Below are positions 17,797 to 26,611 of a stretch of 64,000 bases of DNA, piece by piece. The DNA is taken from positions 62,001 through 126,000 of the forward strand of contig UCEU01000013.1 in assembly GCA_900471485.1 (NCBI GenBank), written 5' to 3'. A program made the position numbers and the translations under genes. The stretch is from Hyphomicrobiales bacterium (GTDB lineage Bacteria > Pseudomonadota > Alphaproteobacteria > Rhizobiales > Rhizobiaceae). The notes under the pieces were generated by a model. The model ran no database searches. It had not been told where the DNA came from and worked only from the letters and a program-made list of their open reading frames with translations. Position 1 is the stretch's first letter. The number at the start of each line of letters is the position of its first letter.

Positions 17797-18776
17797 AAGT
17801 CCTGATAGTTCAACGCATTGATCTCGCGCTTCGGCACCGAGGAGGTGGTGATCGGATCGGGCGCGCTGGTGTCCGTCGCGGCAGACCTCGGCTCCATCTC
17901 GATCTTTGCAAGGATAAGCGGCGGATCGGGTTCGCGCGCCGGCAGAAGGTTGCCCTGCGCCCAGATCCTGGCAAGATCGGCCGGGCTCATCGCCGCGACG
18001 TTCACGTCGATATCGGTCAACGTTCCCGGCACGCGGTAGGGGCAGCGGTGCTTGCTGCAATTGGTACCGGAAGAAAACTGCCAGAGCAGGTAGTTGTCCC
18101 AGTTGCCCATCGGGAACACGCCCTTGATGTCGGGCTTGTAGCGCGCATACCAGAGCGGCAGCCGCGCCAGCACGGGGTAGTCGTTGCGATACGCGGCGAT
18201 GTAACGGGCGGTGTTGTGGTTCGTGTAGAGCACGGGATATCGCCCGGTGCGGGCCTTGATGTGGCCGGCGAAGATCTGCGCGTCCTCCAGCGACATGAAC
18301 TTGCTGGGGTCGATGCCTTCGAGATCGAGGATCATCATCTCGTCGTCGCGCGGCGTGGCGTAGTCGAGGAAGTGGTTGGCCTGCTCGACGGGGTTGCCCG
18401 GTCGTCCCAGGTGATAGGCGCCCCAGAGCAGGCCCGAGGCGCGGGCGACCAGCCGCCGCGTCTGGAAGAGCTCGCGGCTGACGGCGTATTTGCGCCACAT
18501 CGTCTTGCAGTGCGCCACCGTGTCGCCGGCATGCTCGCCGCTGCAGTCGAAGCTCTCGGGCAGACCGTCGGACGCCTTGGAGATGAAGCCGGCAATGCGC
18601 TTGTCTGACGTGAGCGCCTCCCAGTCGAGCGTGTTCAGCTCGTAGGCGTCGATCACGATGGCGTTATCGGTTTTGTTCCACGGCAGCACGTCGGCCGCCC
18701 TCGCATGCTGCGCCACAAGGCTTGCAAGCATCAAAAGCAGAAATGGGAAGATAAGGATTCCACGGTCTTGCTTCAT
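17793..18776 (-). CDS. GH25 lysozyme-like secreted protein
   Basis: A 327-residue protein with an N-terminal signal peptide (hydrophobic residues 7-27, ending in an ARA-type cleavage site). Its core is GH25-like: VIDAYELNTLDWEAL near the start, GAYHLGRPGNPVEQANHFLD, MILDLEGIDPSKF and YPVLYTNHNTARY. These correspond to the muramidase barrel with its catalytic Asp/Glu region (LDLEG). It would act in the periplasm or outside the cell on peptidoglycan. The C-terminal 60 residues are Pro/Ser/Thr-rich and end at residues outside the fold. It converges with the oxygenase gene; no holin or phage gene is near, so a cell-wall remodelling role is more likely than a phage lysin. Confidence 0.82.
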   Translation of the reverse strand: MKQDRGILIFPFLLLMLASLVAQHARAADVLPWNKTDNAIVIDAYELNTLDWEALTSDKRIAGFISKASDGLPESFDCSGEHAGDTVAHCKTMWRKYAVSRELFQTRRLVARASGLLWGAYHLGRPGNPVEQANHFLDYATPRDDEMMILDLEGIDPSKFMSLEDAQIFAGHIKARTGRYPVLYTNHNTARYIAAYRNDYPVLARLPLWYARYKPDIKGVFPMGNWDNYLLWQFSSGTNCSKHRCPYRVPGTLTDIDVNVAAMSPADLARIWAQGNLLPAREPDPPLILAKIEMEPRSAATDTSAPDPITTSSVPKREINALNYQDF

Positions 18777-18865
18777 GGAACGAGGGTGGTGAGAGTCGGT
18801 TAATGTCCGGTTAATCCATTAGCAAATACAACGCCAGGGCCGGCCGGACGCGCGCCCGCGCCTCT

Positions 18866-18890
18866 GGAACGTTCCGGTGTTCTGTACGTT
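18866..18890 (+). promoter_or_regulatory. EcfG-type general stress promoter of the BA14K gene
   Basis: GGAAC (18866-18870), 16 bases, then CGTT (18887-18890). This is the -35/-10 layout recognised by the alphaproteobacterial general stress sigma factor EcfG. The start codon lies 36 bases downstream, behind a GGAG site. Confidence 0.7.
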
Positions 18891-18925
18891 TATGATCACG
18901 CGAAATTATCGGGATTGGAGACGAA

Positions 18926-19441
18926 ATGCTCGGATCATTTAAGAAGCATGCTGTTGCTGCTCTTTCATCCATTATCGTTTTGACAGGTTTTGTTCCCACT
19001 CAGGCCATGCAGATGCCGTCGCTGCCGCAAGTCGAGCGCTCAGGCGATGTCCAGAATGTGCAGTATTGCCATCCTGGGCAGAGCATTTGCGGTCGCGGCG
19101 GCGTTCATCCTCGCTATCGCTCGGATTATCGGCCGCGGCCGGGTTACCGTCCCGGTCCGGGCTATCGCCCTGGCTACTACAACGGCTATCGCGGCTACAG
19201 CTACTACCGTCCAGGCTATCGTCGCTACAATGACTACTGGTATCCGCTGGCAGCCTTCGGCGCCGGCGCCATCATTGGCGGCGCGATCGCCGCGCAGCCG
19301 CGCTACGTCGCCCCAGCAGGCGGCATCAATCCGAGCCATGTTGCCTGGTGCGAAAACCGCTACCGCTCGTACCGCGCCTACGACAACACCTTCCAGCCGT
19401 ATAACGGCCCGCGCCAGCAGTGCCTGTCGCCCTATTATTGA
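18926..19441 (+). CDS. BA14K family secreted protein
   Basis: A 171-residue protein with a signal peptide (about 1-27). A Tyr/Arg/Gly/Pro-rich repeat region follows (about 60-105, many RPGYRPG-type repeats), then a glycine-zipper hydrophobic stretch ([14 protein letters not shown]). The C-terminal BA14K domain has the typical [12 protein letters not shown] and [14 protein letters not shown] elements. BA14K was first seen as a Brucella immunoreactive protein, and family members are thought to sit in the cell envelope. The ATG at 18926 has a GGAGACGAA ribosome site. An EcfG-type promoter lies upstream and a strong terminator downstream, so this looks like a single-gene stress-induced unit. Confidence 0.88.
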   Translation: MLGSFKKHAVAALSSIIVLTGFVPTQAMQMPSLPQVERSGDVQNVQYCHPGQSICGRGGVHPRYRSDYRPRPGYRPGPGYRPGYYNGYRGYSYYRPGYRRYNDYWYPLAAFGAGAIIGGAIAAQPRYVAPAGGINPSHVAWCENRYRSYRAYDNTFQPYNGPRQQCLSPYY

Positions 19442-19466
19442 GGCGATCGCTCAGCGGATGATAACG

Positions 19467-19495
19467 AAAGCCCGGCGTGAATGCCGGGCTTTTTC
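19467..19495. terminator. Terminator between the BA14K and CorA-type genes
   Basis: AAGCCCGGC and GCCGGGCTT form a perfect stem followed by TTTTT on the + strand. On the reverse strand the tail is CTTTCGTT, so it may act for both converging genes. Confidence 0.85.
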
Positions 19496-19501
19496 ATTGA
19501 G

Positions 19502-20497
19502 CTAGAGAATATCGACCCGCTTCAGCAGCCACCAGGCGAGAACGATCGAGGCGATGATCATCGCAACGGCGTATTCCGTTCCGGTCGAGCCCTGCGTGAA
19601 GGGCAGGTTGGCGGTGTTCATGCCGAAGAAGCCGGTCACCAGCGTCGGCGGCAGCAGGAATGCCGTCATGATCGACAGGATGTAGAGGTGCCGGTTGGTC
19701 TCGGATGAGAGCTTCGAATCGATTTCCTCGTGCAGCAGCCGTGCCCGGTCCTGCAGCGCATAGATGTCGTGATCGACCGTCTCCAACCGCGCCGTCAGCC
19801 GCCCCGCCACGTCCTCGAAGCCGAATGGCATCTCGTCGTCGTCGGACGCCGCCGCCCGGCGCATCAGCGCCAGAACGGTGCGCAGGTGCCGGTGGATGCG
19901 CACCACGGTGCGCCGCACCGGCGCCAGCCGCCGCCGCTCGTCTCGGGGCGCATTGTCGTAGACGAAATCCTCGATGACATTGAGCTCTTCGGTGAGATCC
20001 ATCACGATCGAGATCAGTGTCCGCTGAAATTCGGTGACCAGCAGTTCGAACAGGTCGACAGGCCGCGCATACTTGGCCGGGTTCTTCTCGATCAGCGCCC
20101 GGGCGCGGTCCACGCTGCGCAGCGGCTGCAGGCGCGTGGTGATGATGAAGCGGTCCGAGATCGCGAAATGCAGCCAGCCGAGATCGGCCGTCTCATGATC
20201 GAACTCGCGCTGGCAATCGACCAGCGTGCCGTAAAGCATCTGGTCGTCGACGGTGATGGCCGAATGCGTGTCGTGCGTGGTGAGCGCCGCCTTGGCATCC
20301 TCGGTCAGTCCGGTCAGCGTGTCGAGCAGGGCGGGAACGCGGGCGTCGGCGAGGTTGAGGTGCAGCCAGTAGAAGCCGTCGCCCTCGGTCAGATCAGCCG
20401 CCAGCGCGCTGTTCGTCAGCCGGATTGCCTTGCCGCCCTCGGATGGAAAGCGATAGGCCCAGACGAAACCCGGCATGCTAACAGGCAGTGTGTCCAT
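19502..20497 (-). CDS. CorA/ZntB-type metal ion transporter
   Basis: A 331-residue protein of the 2-TM-GxN family. It has a long cytoplasmic alpha/beta and coiled-coil domain (about 1-265), followed by two membrane helices near the C-terminus. The signature FFGMNT appears at the end of the first helix. CorA members carry Mg2+, Co2+ or Ni2+; ZntB members carry Zn2+. The next residues (ANLPF) fit the ZntB side, which is not certain. The start at 20497 (MDTLPVSMPGF) has AGAGGA at proper spacing; the frame stays open 14 codons further upstream. It converges with BA14K at a shared terminator. Confidence 0.85.
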   Translation of the reverse strand: MDTLPVSMPGFVWAYRFPSEGGKAIRLTNSALAADLTEGDGFYWLHLNLADARVPALLDTLTGLTEDAKAALTTHDTHSAITVDDQMLYGTLVDCQREFDHETADLGWLHFAISDRFIITTRLQPLRSVDRARALIEKNPAKYARPVDLFELLVTEFQRTLISIVMDLTEELNVIEDFVYDNAPRDERRRLAPVRRTVVRIHRHLRTVLALMRRAAASDDDEMPFGFEDVAGRLTARLETVDHDIYALQDRARLLHEEIDSKLSSETNRHLYILSIMTAFLLPPTLVTGFFGMNTANLPFTQGSTGTEYAVAMIIASIVLAWWLLKRVDIL

Positions 20498-20713
20498 GAT
20501 GCGCCGGTCCTCTTGCGACTTGCTGTATATGTCGACCATAACGCTCGATCCGCCACCGGTCGATAAGCGGGGCAGGCGGTCGCGCCGGGTGGCGGGACCC
20601 GTTCAGGGACCATGCCTTAGCGCTTTCTTTATGACCGATATTTTGCAGTTTCAAGACAGTTCGCGCAGCCGCGCCTTCACCGGGACGGGTCAATGCACGT
20701 GGCAGATTTGAAA

Positions 20714-20729
20714 TTGACGTTTACGTAAA
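20714..20729 (+). promoter_or_regulatory. LiuR-like operator upstream of the acyl-CoA dehydrogenase operon
   Basis: TTGACGTTTACGTAAA matches the consensus of the MerR-family regulator LiuR, which controls branched-chain amino acid and acyl-CoA breakdown in many proteobacteria. It is flanked by AATTGA and TCAATT. It lies 75 bases before the dehydrogenase start. No LiuR gene is in the window. Confidence 0.55.
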
Positions 20730-20803
20730 AATCAATTAGCTCTGCGGATGGAGGAGCGAGCGGGATCGGCAGATCCGCGCCGCCGGCATACGAGGAGACC
20801 AGC

Positions 20804-22594
20804 ATGTACAAGGCGCCCGTCGAGGAGATCGCATTCACACTGAAGCACGTGGCCGGTCTCGCGCAGGCGATCGACGACGGCCTGCTTGGCGATCTCGGCG
20901 AGGATCTGGTCGACGCGATCCTTCATGAAGCCGGCCGCTTCGCATCCGATGAGATCGCCCCGCTCGCTGACATCGGCGACCGCCAGGGCGCACGCATATC
21001 GGACGGCAGGGTGACGACGCCGGATGGCTGGCGCGATCTCTACCGCAACTGGATATCAGGCGGCTGGAACGGCCTGACGGCATCGGAAGACTTCGGCGGC
21101 CAGGCGCTGCCGCATATGCTGAATGTCGCGGCACTCGAAATGTGGAACTCCGGCTCCATGGCATTCGCCCTCTGCCCGACGTTGACCATGGGCGCCATCG
21201 AGGCGATTGCCGCTCACGGCAGTGACGCGCTGAAGGCGACCTATCTCCCGAAACTCGTCTGCGGCGAATGGACCGGCACGATGAACCTGACGGAACCGCA
21301 TGCCGGTTCCGATCTGGGCGTGCTCAAGGCCCGCGCCGAACGCCGCGACGACGGCAGCTACCGCATCTTTGGCCAGAAGATCTTCATCACCTGGGGCGAA
21401 CACGACGCCGCCGACAACATCATCCACCTGGTTCTCGCCCGCCTGCCGGACACGCCGGCTGGTACGCGCGGTATCTCGCTGTTTCTCGTTCCGAAGTTTC
21501 TCGTCAACGACGATGGATCGCTCGGCGCCCGCAACGATCTCTTCTGCCACGCGCTGGAGCACAAGCTTGGCATCCACGGCTCGCCCACCTGCACGATGAT
21601 TTACGGCGACGGCCGCTTCGGCGAGGAGAAGGGCGCCATCGGCTGGCTGGTCGGCGAGGAAAACAAGGGCCTCGCCTGCATGTTCACGATGATGAACAAC
21701 GCCCGCCTCGCGGTCGGCATGCAGGGCGTCGCGATTGCCGAAGCCGCCACGCAGAAGGCCGTCGCCTATGCCCGCGAGCGTACCCAGGGCAAGGCGCCCG
21801 GCTGGACGGGAGCAGGCCAGGCAGGGGCTATGAGCCCGATCATCGAACACCCCGACGTCATCAGAATGCTGCTCACCATGAAGGCGCTCACCCAGGGCGC
21901 CCGCGCCATCGCCTATAGCTGCGCCCACGCCACCGACATGGCGCACCGCGCCGGCGATGACAAAAAGCACTGGCAGGAACGCGCCGCTCTTCTGACCCCG
22001 GTCGCCAAGTCCTTCGCCACCGATATCGGCGTCGACGTCGCCTCGCTCGGCATCCAGGTGCATGGCGGCATGGGCTTCATCGAGGAAACGGGCGCCGCGC
22101 GCTACCTCAGGGACGCCCGGATCGCGCCGATCTACGAAGGCACCAACGGCATCCAGGCGATCGACCTCGTCACCCGCAAGTTACCGCTCTCCGATGGCGG
22201 TGAGGTGAGAAGTCTGCTCGCCGAGCTGCAGCAGATCGCCGACCGCGTCGCTGCGTCCAATGCCGAAGGCTTCGGCGCCACGGCGAACCGCCTGAACGCC
22301 GCGATCACCGACCTAGCCGAAGCGACCGACTGGCTTCTCGAGCAACTGGCGCAAGGCAAGACCACCGAGGCGCTCTCCGGGGCTACACCCTACCAGCGCC
22401 TGTTCGGCCTGACGTTGACCGGCTGCTACCTCGCCAAGGGCGCCCTTGTCGATGGCAATGATGGCGCCTCTGACAAGCGCATCGCGCTCTGCCGCTTCGC
22501 CGCCGAAAACCTGCTGCCCGAAACGACGGCCCTGAAGGATGCCGTCATCAACGGTGCCGCCAGCCTTGTCGCCGCCCGCGCCATTCTCGCCTGA
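20804..22594 (+). CDS. Acyl-CoA dehydrogenase with extra C-terminal domain (DmdC/FadE-like)
   Basis: A 596-residue flavoenzyme that introduces an alpha,beta double bond into acyl-CoA. The N-terminal extension (about 1-40) and C-terminal extra domain (about 470-596) mark it as the long type related to 3-methylmercaptopropionyl-CoA dehydrogenase DmdC and some FadE enzymes. FAD/substrate-binding runs are visible: TGTMNLTEPHAGSDLGVLKA, IFGQKIFITWGEHDAADNI, GIHGSPTCTMIYG and GIQVHGGMGFIEETGAARYL with GTNGIQA. The downstream enoyl-CoA hydratase starts 10 bases after its stop. A LiuR-like operator is upstream. Substrate cannot be fixed: medium-chain, branched or sulphur-containing acyl-CoAs are all possible. 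Confidence 0.9.
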   Translation: MYKAPVEEIAFTLKHVAGLAQAIDDGLLGDLGEDLVDAILHEAGRFASDEIAPLADIGDRQGARISDGRVTTPDGWRDLYRNWISGGWNGLTASEDFGGQALPHMLNVAALEMWNSGSMAFALCPTLTMGAIEAIAAHGSDALKATYLPKLVCGEWTGTMNLTEPHAGSDLGVLKARAERRDDGSYRIFGQKIFITWGEHDAADNIIHLVLARLPDTPAGTRGISLFLVPKFLVNDDGSLGARNDLFCHALEHKLGIHGSPTCTMIYGDGRFGEEKGAIGWLVGEENKGLACMFTMMNNARLAVGMQGVAIAEAATQKAVAYARERTQGKAPGWTGAGQAGAMSPIIEHPDVIRMLLTMKALTQGARAIAYSCAHATDMAHRAGDDKKHWQERAALLTPVAKSFATDIGVDVASLGIQVHGGMGFIEETGAARYLRDARIAPIYEGTNGIQAIDLVTRKLPLSDGGEVRSLLAELQQIADRVAASNAEGFGATANRLNAAITDLAEATDWLLEQLAQGKTTEALSGATPYQRLFGLTLTGCYLAKGALVDGNDGASDKRIALCRFAAENLLPETTALKDAVINGAASLVAARAILA

Positions 22595-22604
22595 GGGACC
22601 TGAT

Positions 22605-23357
22605 ATGACCGATCACATCATCGTCGAGCGCCCAGCTGGTCATCCCGGCATCCAGGTCATTCGCTTCAACCGCCCGGAAAAGAAGAACGCCATCACCCGC
22701 GCGATGTATTCCGCCATGACCGAAGCGCTGGCGGCCGCTGAGGACGACGAGACCATCCGCGCCACTGTCTTTCTCGGCACCGAAGGCTGCTTTTCGGCCG
22801 GCAACGACATGGGTGATTTTCTGGCTGTTGCCATGGGCGGCGGCATGCCGCGCGAGGTCATTGAGTTCCTGTATGCTTTGGTGCGCTCGACCAAGCCTCT
22901 CATTTCAGGTGCCGATGGCCTAGCGATCGGCATAGGCGCCACCATGCATTTCCATTGCGACATGACGGTCGCTTCCGCCCGCAGCCAGTTCCGCACGCCC
23001 TTCGTCGATCTGGCGCTGGTGCCGGAAGCGGCCTCCAGCCTGATCGCGCCGCGCCTGATGGGCCAGCAGCGCGCCTTCGCCATGCTCGCTGCCGGCGAGC
23101 CGTTTTCCGGCGAGGAGGCGAGGGAGGCCGGCATCGTCTGGAAGCTCTGCGCGCCGGAACAGGTGGAGGCCGCGGCGCTGTCCGCAGCAGCCAGGCTCGC
23201 CGCCAAGCCGCCGGAAGCCCTGCGGATCGCCCGCGATCTCATCCGCGGCAATCGCGAAGAGATCACCGCCCGCATCGACGAGGAGGCGCGGCACTTTTCG
23301 GAGCGCTTGCGCAGCGCCGAGGCGCGGGCGGCTTTCGAGGCCTTCATGCGCCGCTAA
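22605..23357 (+). CDS. Enoyl-CoA hydratase/isomerase family protein
   Basis: A 250-residue crotonase-fold enzyme. The oxyanion-hole segments FSAGNDMGDFL and ADGLAIGIGATMHFHCDMTVAS are intact. The second acidic position, where hydratases keep a Glu, lies in TPFVDLALVPEAASSLIAP, a pattern shared with delta3-enoyl-CoA isomerases and unassigned crotonases. The start at 22605 (MTDHIIVERP) is preferred because GAGGGA lies at the right distance; the frame is open 22 codons further up inside the dehydrogenase. With the upstream dehydrogenase it gives two successive steps of a beta-oxidation-like route. No thiolase or 3-hydroxyacyl-CoA dehydrogenase gene is nearby. Confidence 0.9.
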   Translation: MTDHIIVERPAGHPGIQVIRFNRPEKKNAITRAMYSAMTEALAAAEDDETIRATVFLGTEGCFSAGNDMGDFLAVAMGGGMPREVIEFLYALVRSTKPLISGADGLAIGIGATMHFHCDMTVASARSQFRTPFVDLALVPEAASSLIAPRLMGQQRAFAMLAAGEPFSGEEAREAGIVWKLCAPEQVEAAALSAAARLAAKPPEALRIARDLIRGNREEITARIDEEARHFSERLRSAEARAAFEAFMRR

Positions 23358-23390
23358 AACATGCGCTTAAACATTAGTATTACTTTTAAT

Positions 23391-23408
23391 CATATTTTAC
23401 CAAATATG
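23391..23408. repeat. AT-rich inverted repeat
   Basis: CATATTT and AAATATG enclose TACC in an unusually AT-rich 70-base stretch between the hydratase stop and the chemoreceptor gene. It could be a protein-binding site for chemoreceptor control or a weak terminator. The surrounding 23358-23546 holds no gene. Confidence 0.35.
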
Positions 23409-23546
23409 ACACTTAATGCCGTCAATGCATGATGCATGGCGGATCATCTCCGCACCCCATCCTCGACCAATCATGGCACAAGGCAGGGAGCCGATCGACA
23501 CGCGATCCGGCTGACCCGCGCCCATACGCCGCCGCGAGAACCCGCT

Positions 23547-25361
23547 ATGTCCAAGTTAAAGATCAAGACGCTCCTGCCGCTGCTTTTCGTGTCCCTGGTG
23601 GCGATCGCCATCGTGCAGGGCGCGATTTCCGCCTTCTCGCTGATCCGGCTGGAGAGCAATGCGCATGAGATCGGCGTGCAGAACATCCCGAACACGGCGC
23701 GGCTGCAAACCATCGTCGGCACCATGAACGACGTCCGCCGCAGCTATGCCGATTACCTTTTGGCCGCCAGCAAGACCGATTTCCGCAATGCCGAGCAGAC
23801 GCTGAAGTCGCGTCGCCAGCGCCTGACGGCGGCAATCAGCGCCTTCGAGACGCAGCCCAAGAGCGACTACATGAGCCAGAACTTCGAGCGGCTGAAGAAG
23901 GCGCTCGCCAACGACGCGGCCCTTGCCGACAAGATCATCGCGCTCACGCTCGACAACAAGAAGAGCCAGGCGAACCTGCTCTATCGCGGCGAACTCTCCA
24001 TGTCGGTCAACAACATCCAGACGCTGGTCGATGGCATGATCGCCAGGGACCGCCAGTCGACCGATGCGGCGCTCGTCGAAGCCGCCGCCAATTACAGGAC
24101 CGGCATTCTCTCCATCGCGGCCGGCCTTGCCGTCGCCGTCCTGATCGCCGCCGCAGCCGCCTATATCGGTTGGCGCCGCATCTCCGCGCCGATCTCGATC
24201 ATCACTACGCGCATGGCGGGCCTCGCCCGCGGCGAGCTTGATGCCGCCGTTCCCTATGCCGATCGCCACGACGAGATCGGCGAAATGGCCGCCGCCGTCG
24301 CGGTCTTCCGCGACAACGCCTTCGCTCGCCTCGATCTGGAGCGTAGCGCCGAAGGCAGCAGGACGCAGGCGCAGGAAGAGCGTGCGCGCAACGAGGCGAT
24401 GAAGGCGCGCGAAGCGGCCGAAACCCAGCACGCCGTCGATGCGCTGGCGGGCGCGCTCGGCGAACTCTCCGACGGCAATCTAGCGCACCGCATCGAAACG
24501 CCCTTTGCCGATCATCTCGATCGCCTGCGCAGCGATTACAACGGCTCCGTCGCCAAGCTGCAGGGCGCTCTTCAGGCCGTCGGCAGCAATGCAAACGCGA
24601 TCGACGCCGGCGCCACCGAAATCCGCACGGCGGCCGATGGCCTCGCGCGCCGCACCGAGCAGCAGGCAGCCTCCGTCGAGGAGACCGCGGCAGCGCTGGA
24701 AGAGATCACCACCACGGTCAAGGACACCGCCCGCCGCGCCGAGGACGCCGGCACGCTCGTCGCCCGCACGCGCCTCGGCGCCGAGGAGTCCGGCAACATC
24801 GTCCGCAAGGCCGTATCGGCAATGACCGAGATCGAGGAATCCTCCGGCAAGATCGCCAACATCATCGGCGTCATCGACGACATCGCCTTCCAGACCAATC
24901 TGCTCGCGCTCAACGCCGGCGTCGAGGCGGCGCGTGCGGGTGAAGCCGGCAAGGGCTTTGCCGTCGTCGCCCAGGAAGTGCGCGAGCTCGCCCAGCGCTC
25001 CGCCCATGCCGCCAAGGAAATCGAGAGCCTGATCACGGCATCGAACGCCCAGGTGCGTTCCGGCGTGACGCTGGTCGGCAGCACCGGCCAGGCGCTGGAG
25101 ACCATCGTCTCGCAGGTCCAGGAAATCAGCCGCCACGTCGAGGCGATCGTTACCGCCACCCGCGAGCAGTCGACCGGCCTTGCCGAGATCAACCACGCCG
25201 TCAACACCATGGACCAGGGTACACAGCAGAATGCCGCCATGGTCGAGGAACAGACGGCGGCAAGCCATGGGCTGGCGCAGGAGGCGGCCAAGCTGATGCA
25301 GCTTCTCGGCCAGTTCAACCTGCAGGCCGGTGCCCACGGTTCCGCCCGCTACGCCGCCTGA
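23547..25361 (+). CDS. Methyl-accepting chemotaxis protein (no CheR-docking tail)
   Basis: A 604-residue membrane chemoreceptor. A transmembrane helix (about 8-30) is followed by a helical periplasmic sensor of four-helix-bundle (4HB_MCP) type (about 35-185), a second helix (about 186-210) and a HAMP domain ([20 protein letters not shown] region). A second HAMP-like segment precedes the cytoplasmic signalling hairpin with [20 protein letters not shown]. The start at 23547 ([11 protein letters not shown]) is chosen because it places the first helix correctly; the open frame extends 37 codons upstream without support. The C-terminus (GSARYAA) lacks the aromatic pentapeptide that docks methyltransferase CheR, unlike its paralogue at 29001. 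The ligand is unknown. Confidence 0.9.
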   Translation: MSKLKIKTLLPLLFVSLVAIAIVQGAISAFSLIRLESNAHEIGVQNIPNTARLQTIVGTMNDVRRSYADYLLAASKTDFRNAEQTLKSRRQRLTAAISAFETQPKSDYMSQNFERLKKALANDAALADKIIALTLDNKKSQANLLYRGELSMSVNNIQTLVDGMIARDRQSTDAALVEAAANYRTGILSIAAGLAVAVLIAAAAAYIGWRRISAPISIITTRMAGLARGELDAAVPYADRHDEIGEMAAAVAVFRDNAFARLDLERSAEGSRTQAQEERARNEAMKAREAAETQHAVDALAGALGELSDGNLAHRIETPFADHLDRLRSDYNGSVAKLQGALQAVGSNANAIDAGATEIRTAADGLARRTEQQAASVEETAAALEEITTTVKDTARRAEDAGTLVARTRLGAEESGNIVRKAVSAMTEIEESSGKIANIIGVIDDIAFQTNLLALNAGVEAARAGEAGKGFAVVAQEVRELAQRSAHAAKEIESLITASNAQVRSGVTLVGSTGQALETIVSQVQEISRHVEAIVTATREQSTGLAEINHAVNTMDQGTQQNAAMVEEQTAASHGLAQEAAKLMQLLGQFNLQAGAHGSARYAA

Positions 25362-25380
25362 CCTGAGCCGGCAAGTAAAG

Positions 25381-25412
25381 AAAACGCCCGCGCACGTGTC
25401 GCGGGCGTTTTG
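25381..25412. terminator. Bidirectional terminator between chemoreceptor and ridA
   Basis: AAAACGCCCGCG and CGCGGGCGTTTT form a 12-bp stem. The T-run on the + strand is matched by the A-run at the other side, so it can end both converging transcripts. Confidence 0.9.
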
Positions 25413-25416
25413 CGTT

Positions 25417-25815
25417 TCAGGCCGCCTGCGGGATGCGGGCGATGACCTTGATCTCGAAATCGAAGCCCGACAGCCAGGTCACGCCGACCGCCGTCCAGTT
25501 GGTGTAGGGCGGCTTGCCCATCACCTTATGGCGCACGGCATCGATCGCCGGAAACTGTGCCTCCGGATCGGTGTGGAACGTCGTGACGTCGACAATGTCG
25601 TCGAAGCTGCAGCCTGCGGCCTTCAGCACGGCCGCGAGATTGTCGAAGGCAAGCTGCACCTGCTTTTCGAAAACCGGTTCCGGCGAGCCGTCCTCGCGGC
25701 TGCCGACCTGGCCGGACACGAAAAGAAGGTCGCCCGAGCGGAGCGCCGCCGAATAGCGGTTGATCTCATAGAGCGCCTGTCGACCGGCGGGAAAGATAGC
25801 GTCGCGCTTGGTCAT
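25417..25815 (-). CDS. RidA family protein
   Basis: A 132-residue protein of the YjgF/YER057c/UK114 fold. RidA proper hydrolyses reactive enamine/imine intermediates from PLP enzymes; relatives have other or unknown roles. Visible family features are RSGDLLFVSGQVGSREDG, FDNLAAVLKAAGCSFDDIVD and VTTFHTDP. The usual catalytic Arg in the context R-x-C/A near the end is replaced by WTAVGVTWLSG, so it probably belongs to a non-archetypal Rid subfamily. The start at 25815 is set by AGGAGA. It is divergent from a TetR gene, and the shared space holds three copies of one palindromic operator, so it is a likely target of that regulator. Confidence 0.85.
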   Translation of the reverse strand: MTKRDAIFPAGRQALYEINRYSAALRSGDLLFVSGQVGSREDGSPEPVFEKQVQLAFDNLAAVLKAAGCSFDDIVDVTTFHTDPEAQFPAIDAVRHKVMGKPPYTNWTAVGVTWLSGFDFEIKVIARIPQAA

Positions 25816-25920
25816 GTCTGTCTCCTGTTTTTCGTCATGGCAGATCGCTCGCGTGCGGGGTGCCGCACGGCGTTGGTTCCTTCGAGCTATCTGCGCTTCA
25901 CTGTTCGAGAGGCAAGTGAT

Positions 25921-25984
25921 ATACGCCTCGTATGTGAATATAGGTAGCATACGTCGCGTATGTCAATAAAGATACGCGACGTAT
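25921..25984. promoter_or_regulatory. Three copies of a TetR-type operator
   Basis: The 13-base palindrome ATACG-N3-CGTAT occurs at 25921-25933, 25949-25961 and 25972-25984, with centres 28 and 23 bases apart. The array sits between ridA and the TetR gene, so it is a candidate operator for both. The third copy ends 20 bases before the regulator start codon. Confidence 0.8.
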
Positions 25985-26003
25985 GTTAATTCCGGAGTCA
26001 TGC

Positions 26004-26600
26004 ATGGTCGCGAAAACACGAGCGCAGATGGTCGAGGATACAAGGGCAAAGCTGATCGCGGCGGCCCGCAAGGCCTTCGCCACAAAGGGTTATGCCGCAT
26101 CCTCGATGGACGATTTTACCGCCGAGGCCGGCCTGACGCGCGGCGCGCTCTATCATAATTTCGGAGACAAGAAGGGGCTGCTTCAGGCCGTCATCGACCA
26201 GATCGATGCCGAGATGCTGGTCCGCCAGCGCGCCGCGCAAGCGGAAGGAAGGACCCCGTGGGAAGGGTTCATGAACGAGGGCCTTGCCTATATCGAGATG
26301 GCGCTTGAGCCCGAGATCCAGCGGATCATGCTGCTCGATGGCCCGGCCGTGCTTGGTGATCCCTCGCAATGGCCGAACCAGACCGCCTGCCTGCGCACGT
26401 CCACGCAGACGATCGAGGCGCTGATCAAAGAGGGGATCGTCAAGCCGATGGATGCCGAAGCCGCCGCCCGGCTGATCAACGGTGCGGCATTGAACGCGGC
26501 GTTATGGATCGCCGCCGCCGACGATCCGCATGCGGTGCATGAAAAGGCGGTCGATGCCTTCCGCCATCTTGCCGGCGGCCTGCTGCGCGCCGGGCGCTGA
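26004..26600 (+). CDS. TetR/AcrR family transcriptional regulator
   Basis: A 198-residue repressor-type protein. The N-terminal helix-turn-helix is clear (AARKAFATKGYAASSMDDFT, then AGLTRGALYHNFGDKKGLL). The C-terminal ligand domain is of the TetR_C type with AEAAARLINGAALNAALWI. The start at 26004 (MVAKTR) has CGGAG at correct distance; an ATG seven codons upstream sits inside the third operator and is less likely. It is divergent from ridA and probably binds the three ATACG-N3-CGTAT sites, repressing itself and ridA. The inducer is unknown. It converges with the RNA methyltransferase gene with 11 bases between stops. Confidence 0.9.
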   Translation: MVAKTRAQMVEDTRAKLIAAARKAFATKGYAASSMDDFTAEAGLTRGALYHNFGDKKGLLQAVIDQIDAEMLVRQRAAQAEGRTPWEGFMNEGLAYIEMALEPEIQRIMLLDGPAVLGDPSQWPNQTACLRTSTQTIEALIKEGIVKPMDAEAAARLINGAALNAALWIAAADDPHAVHEKAVDAFRHLAGGLLRAGR

Positions 26601-26611
26601 CGAGCCGGCGC

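Noticed and set aside
17793..18776. GH25 protein as evidence of a prophage
   Set aside because: It has a secretory signal peptide and no phage gene is near; a chromosomal envelope role is more likely.
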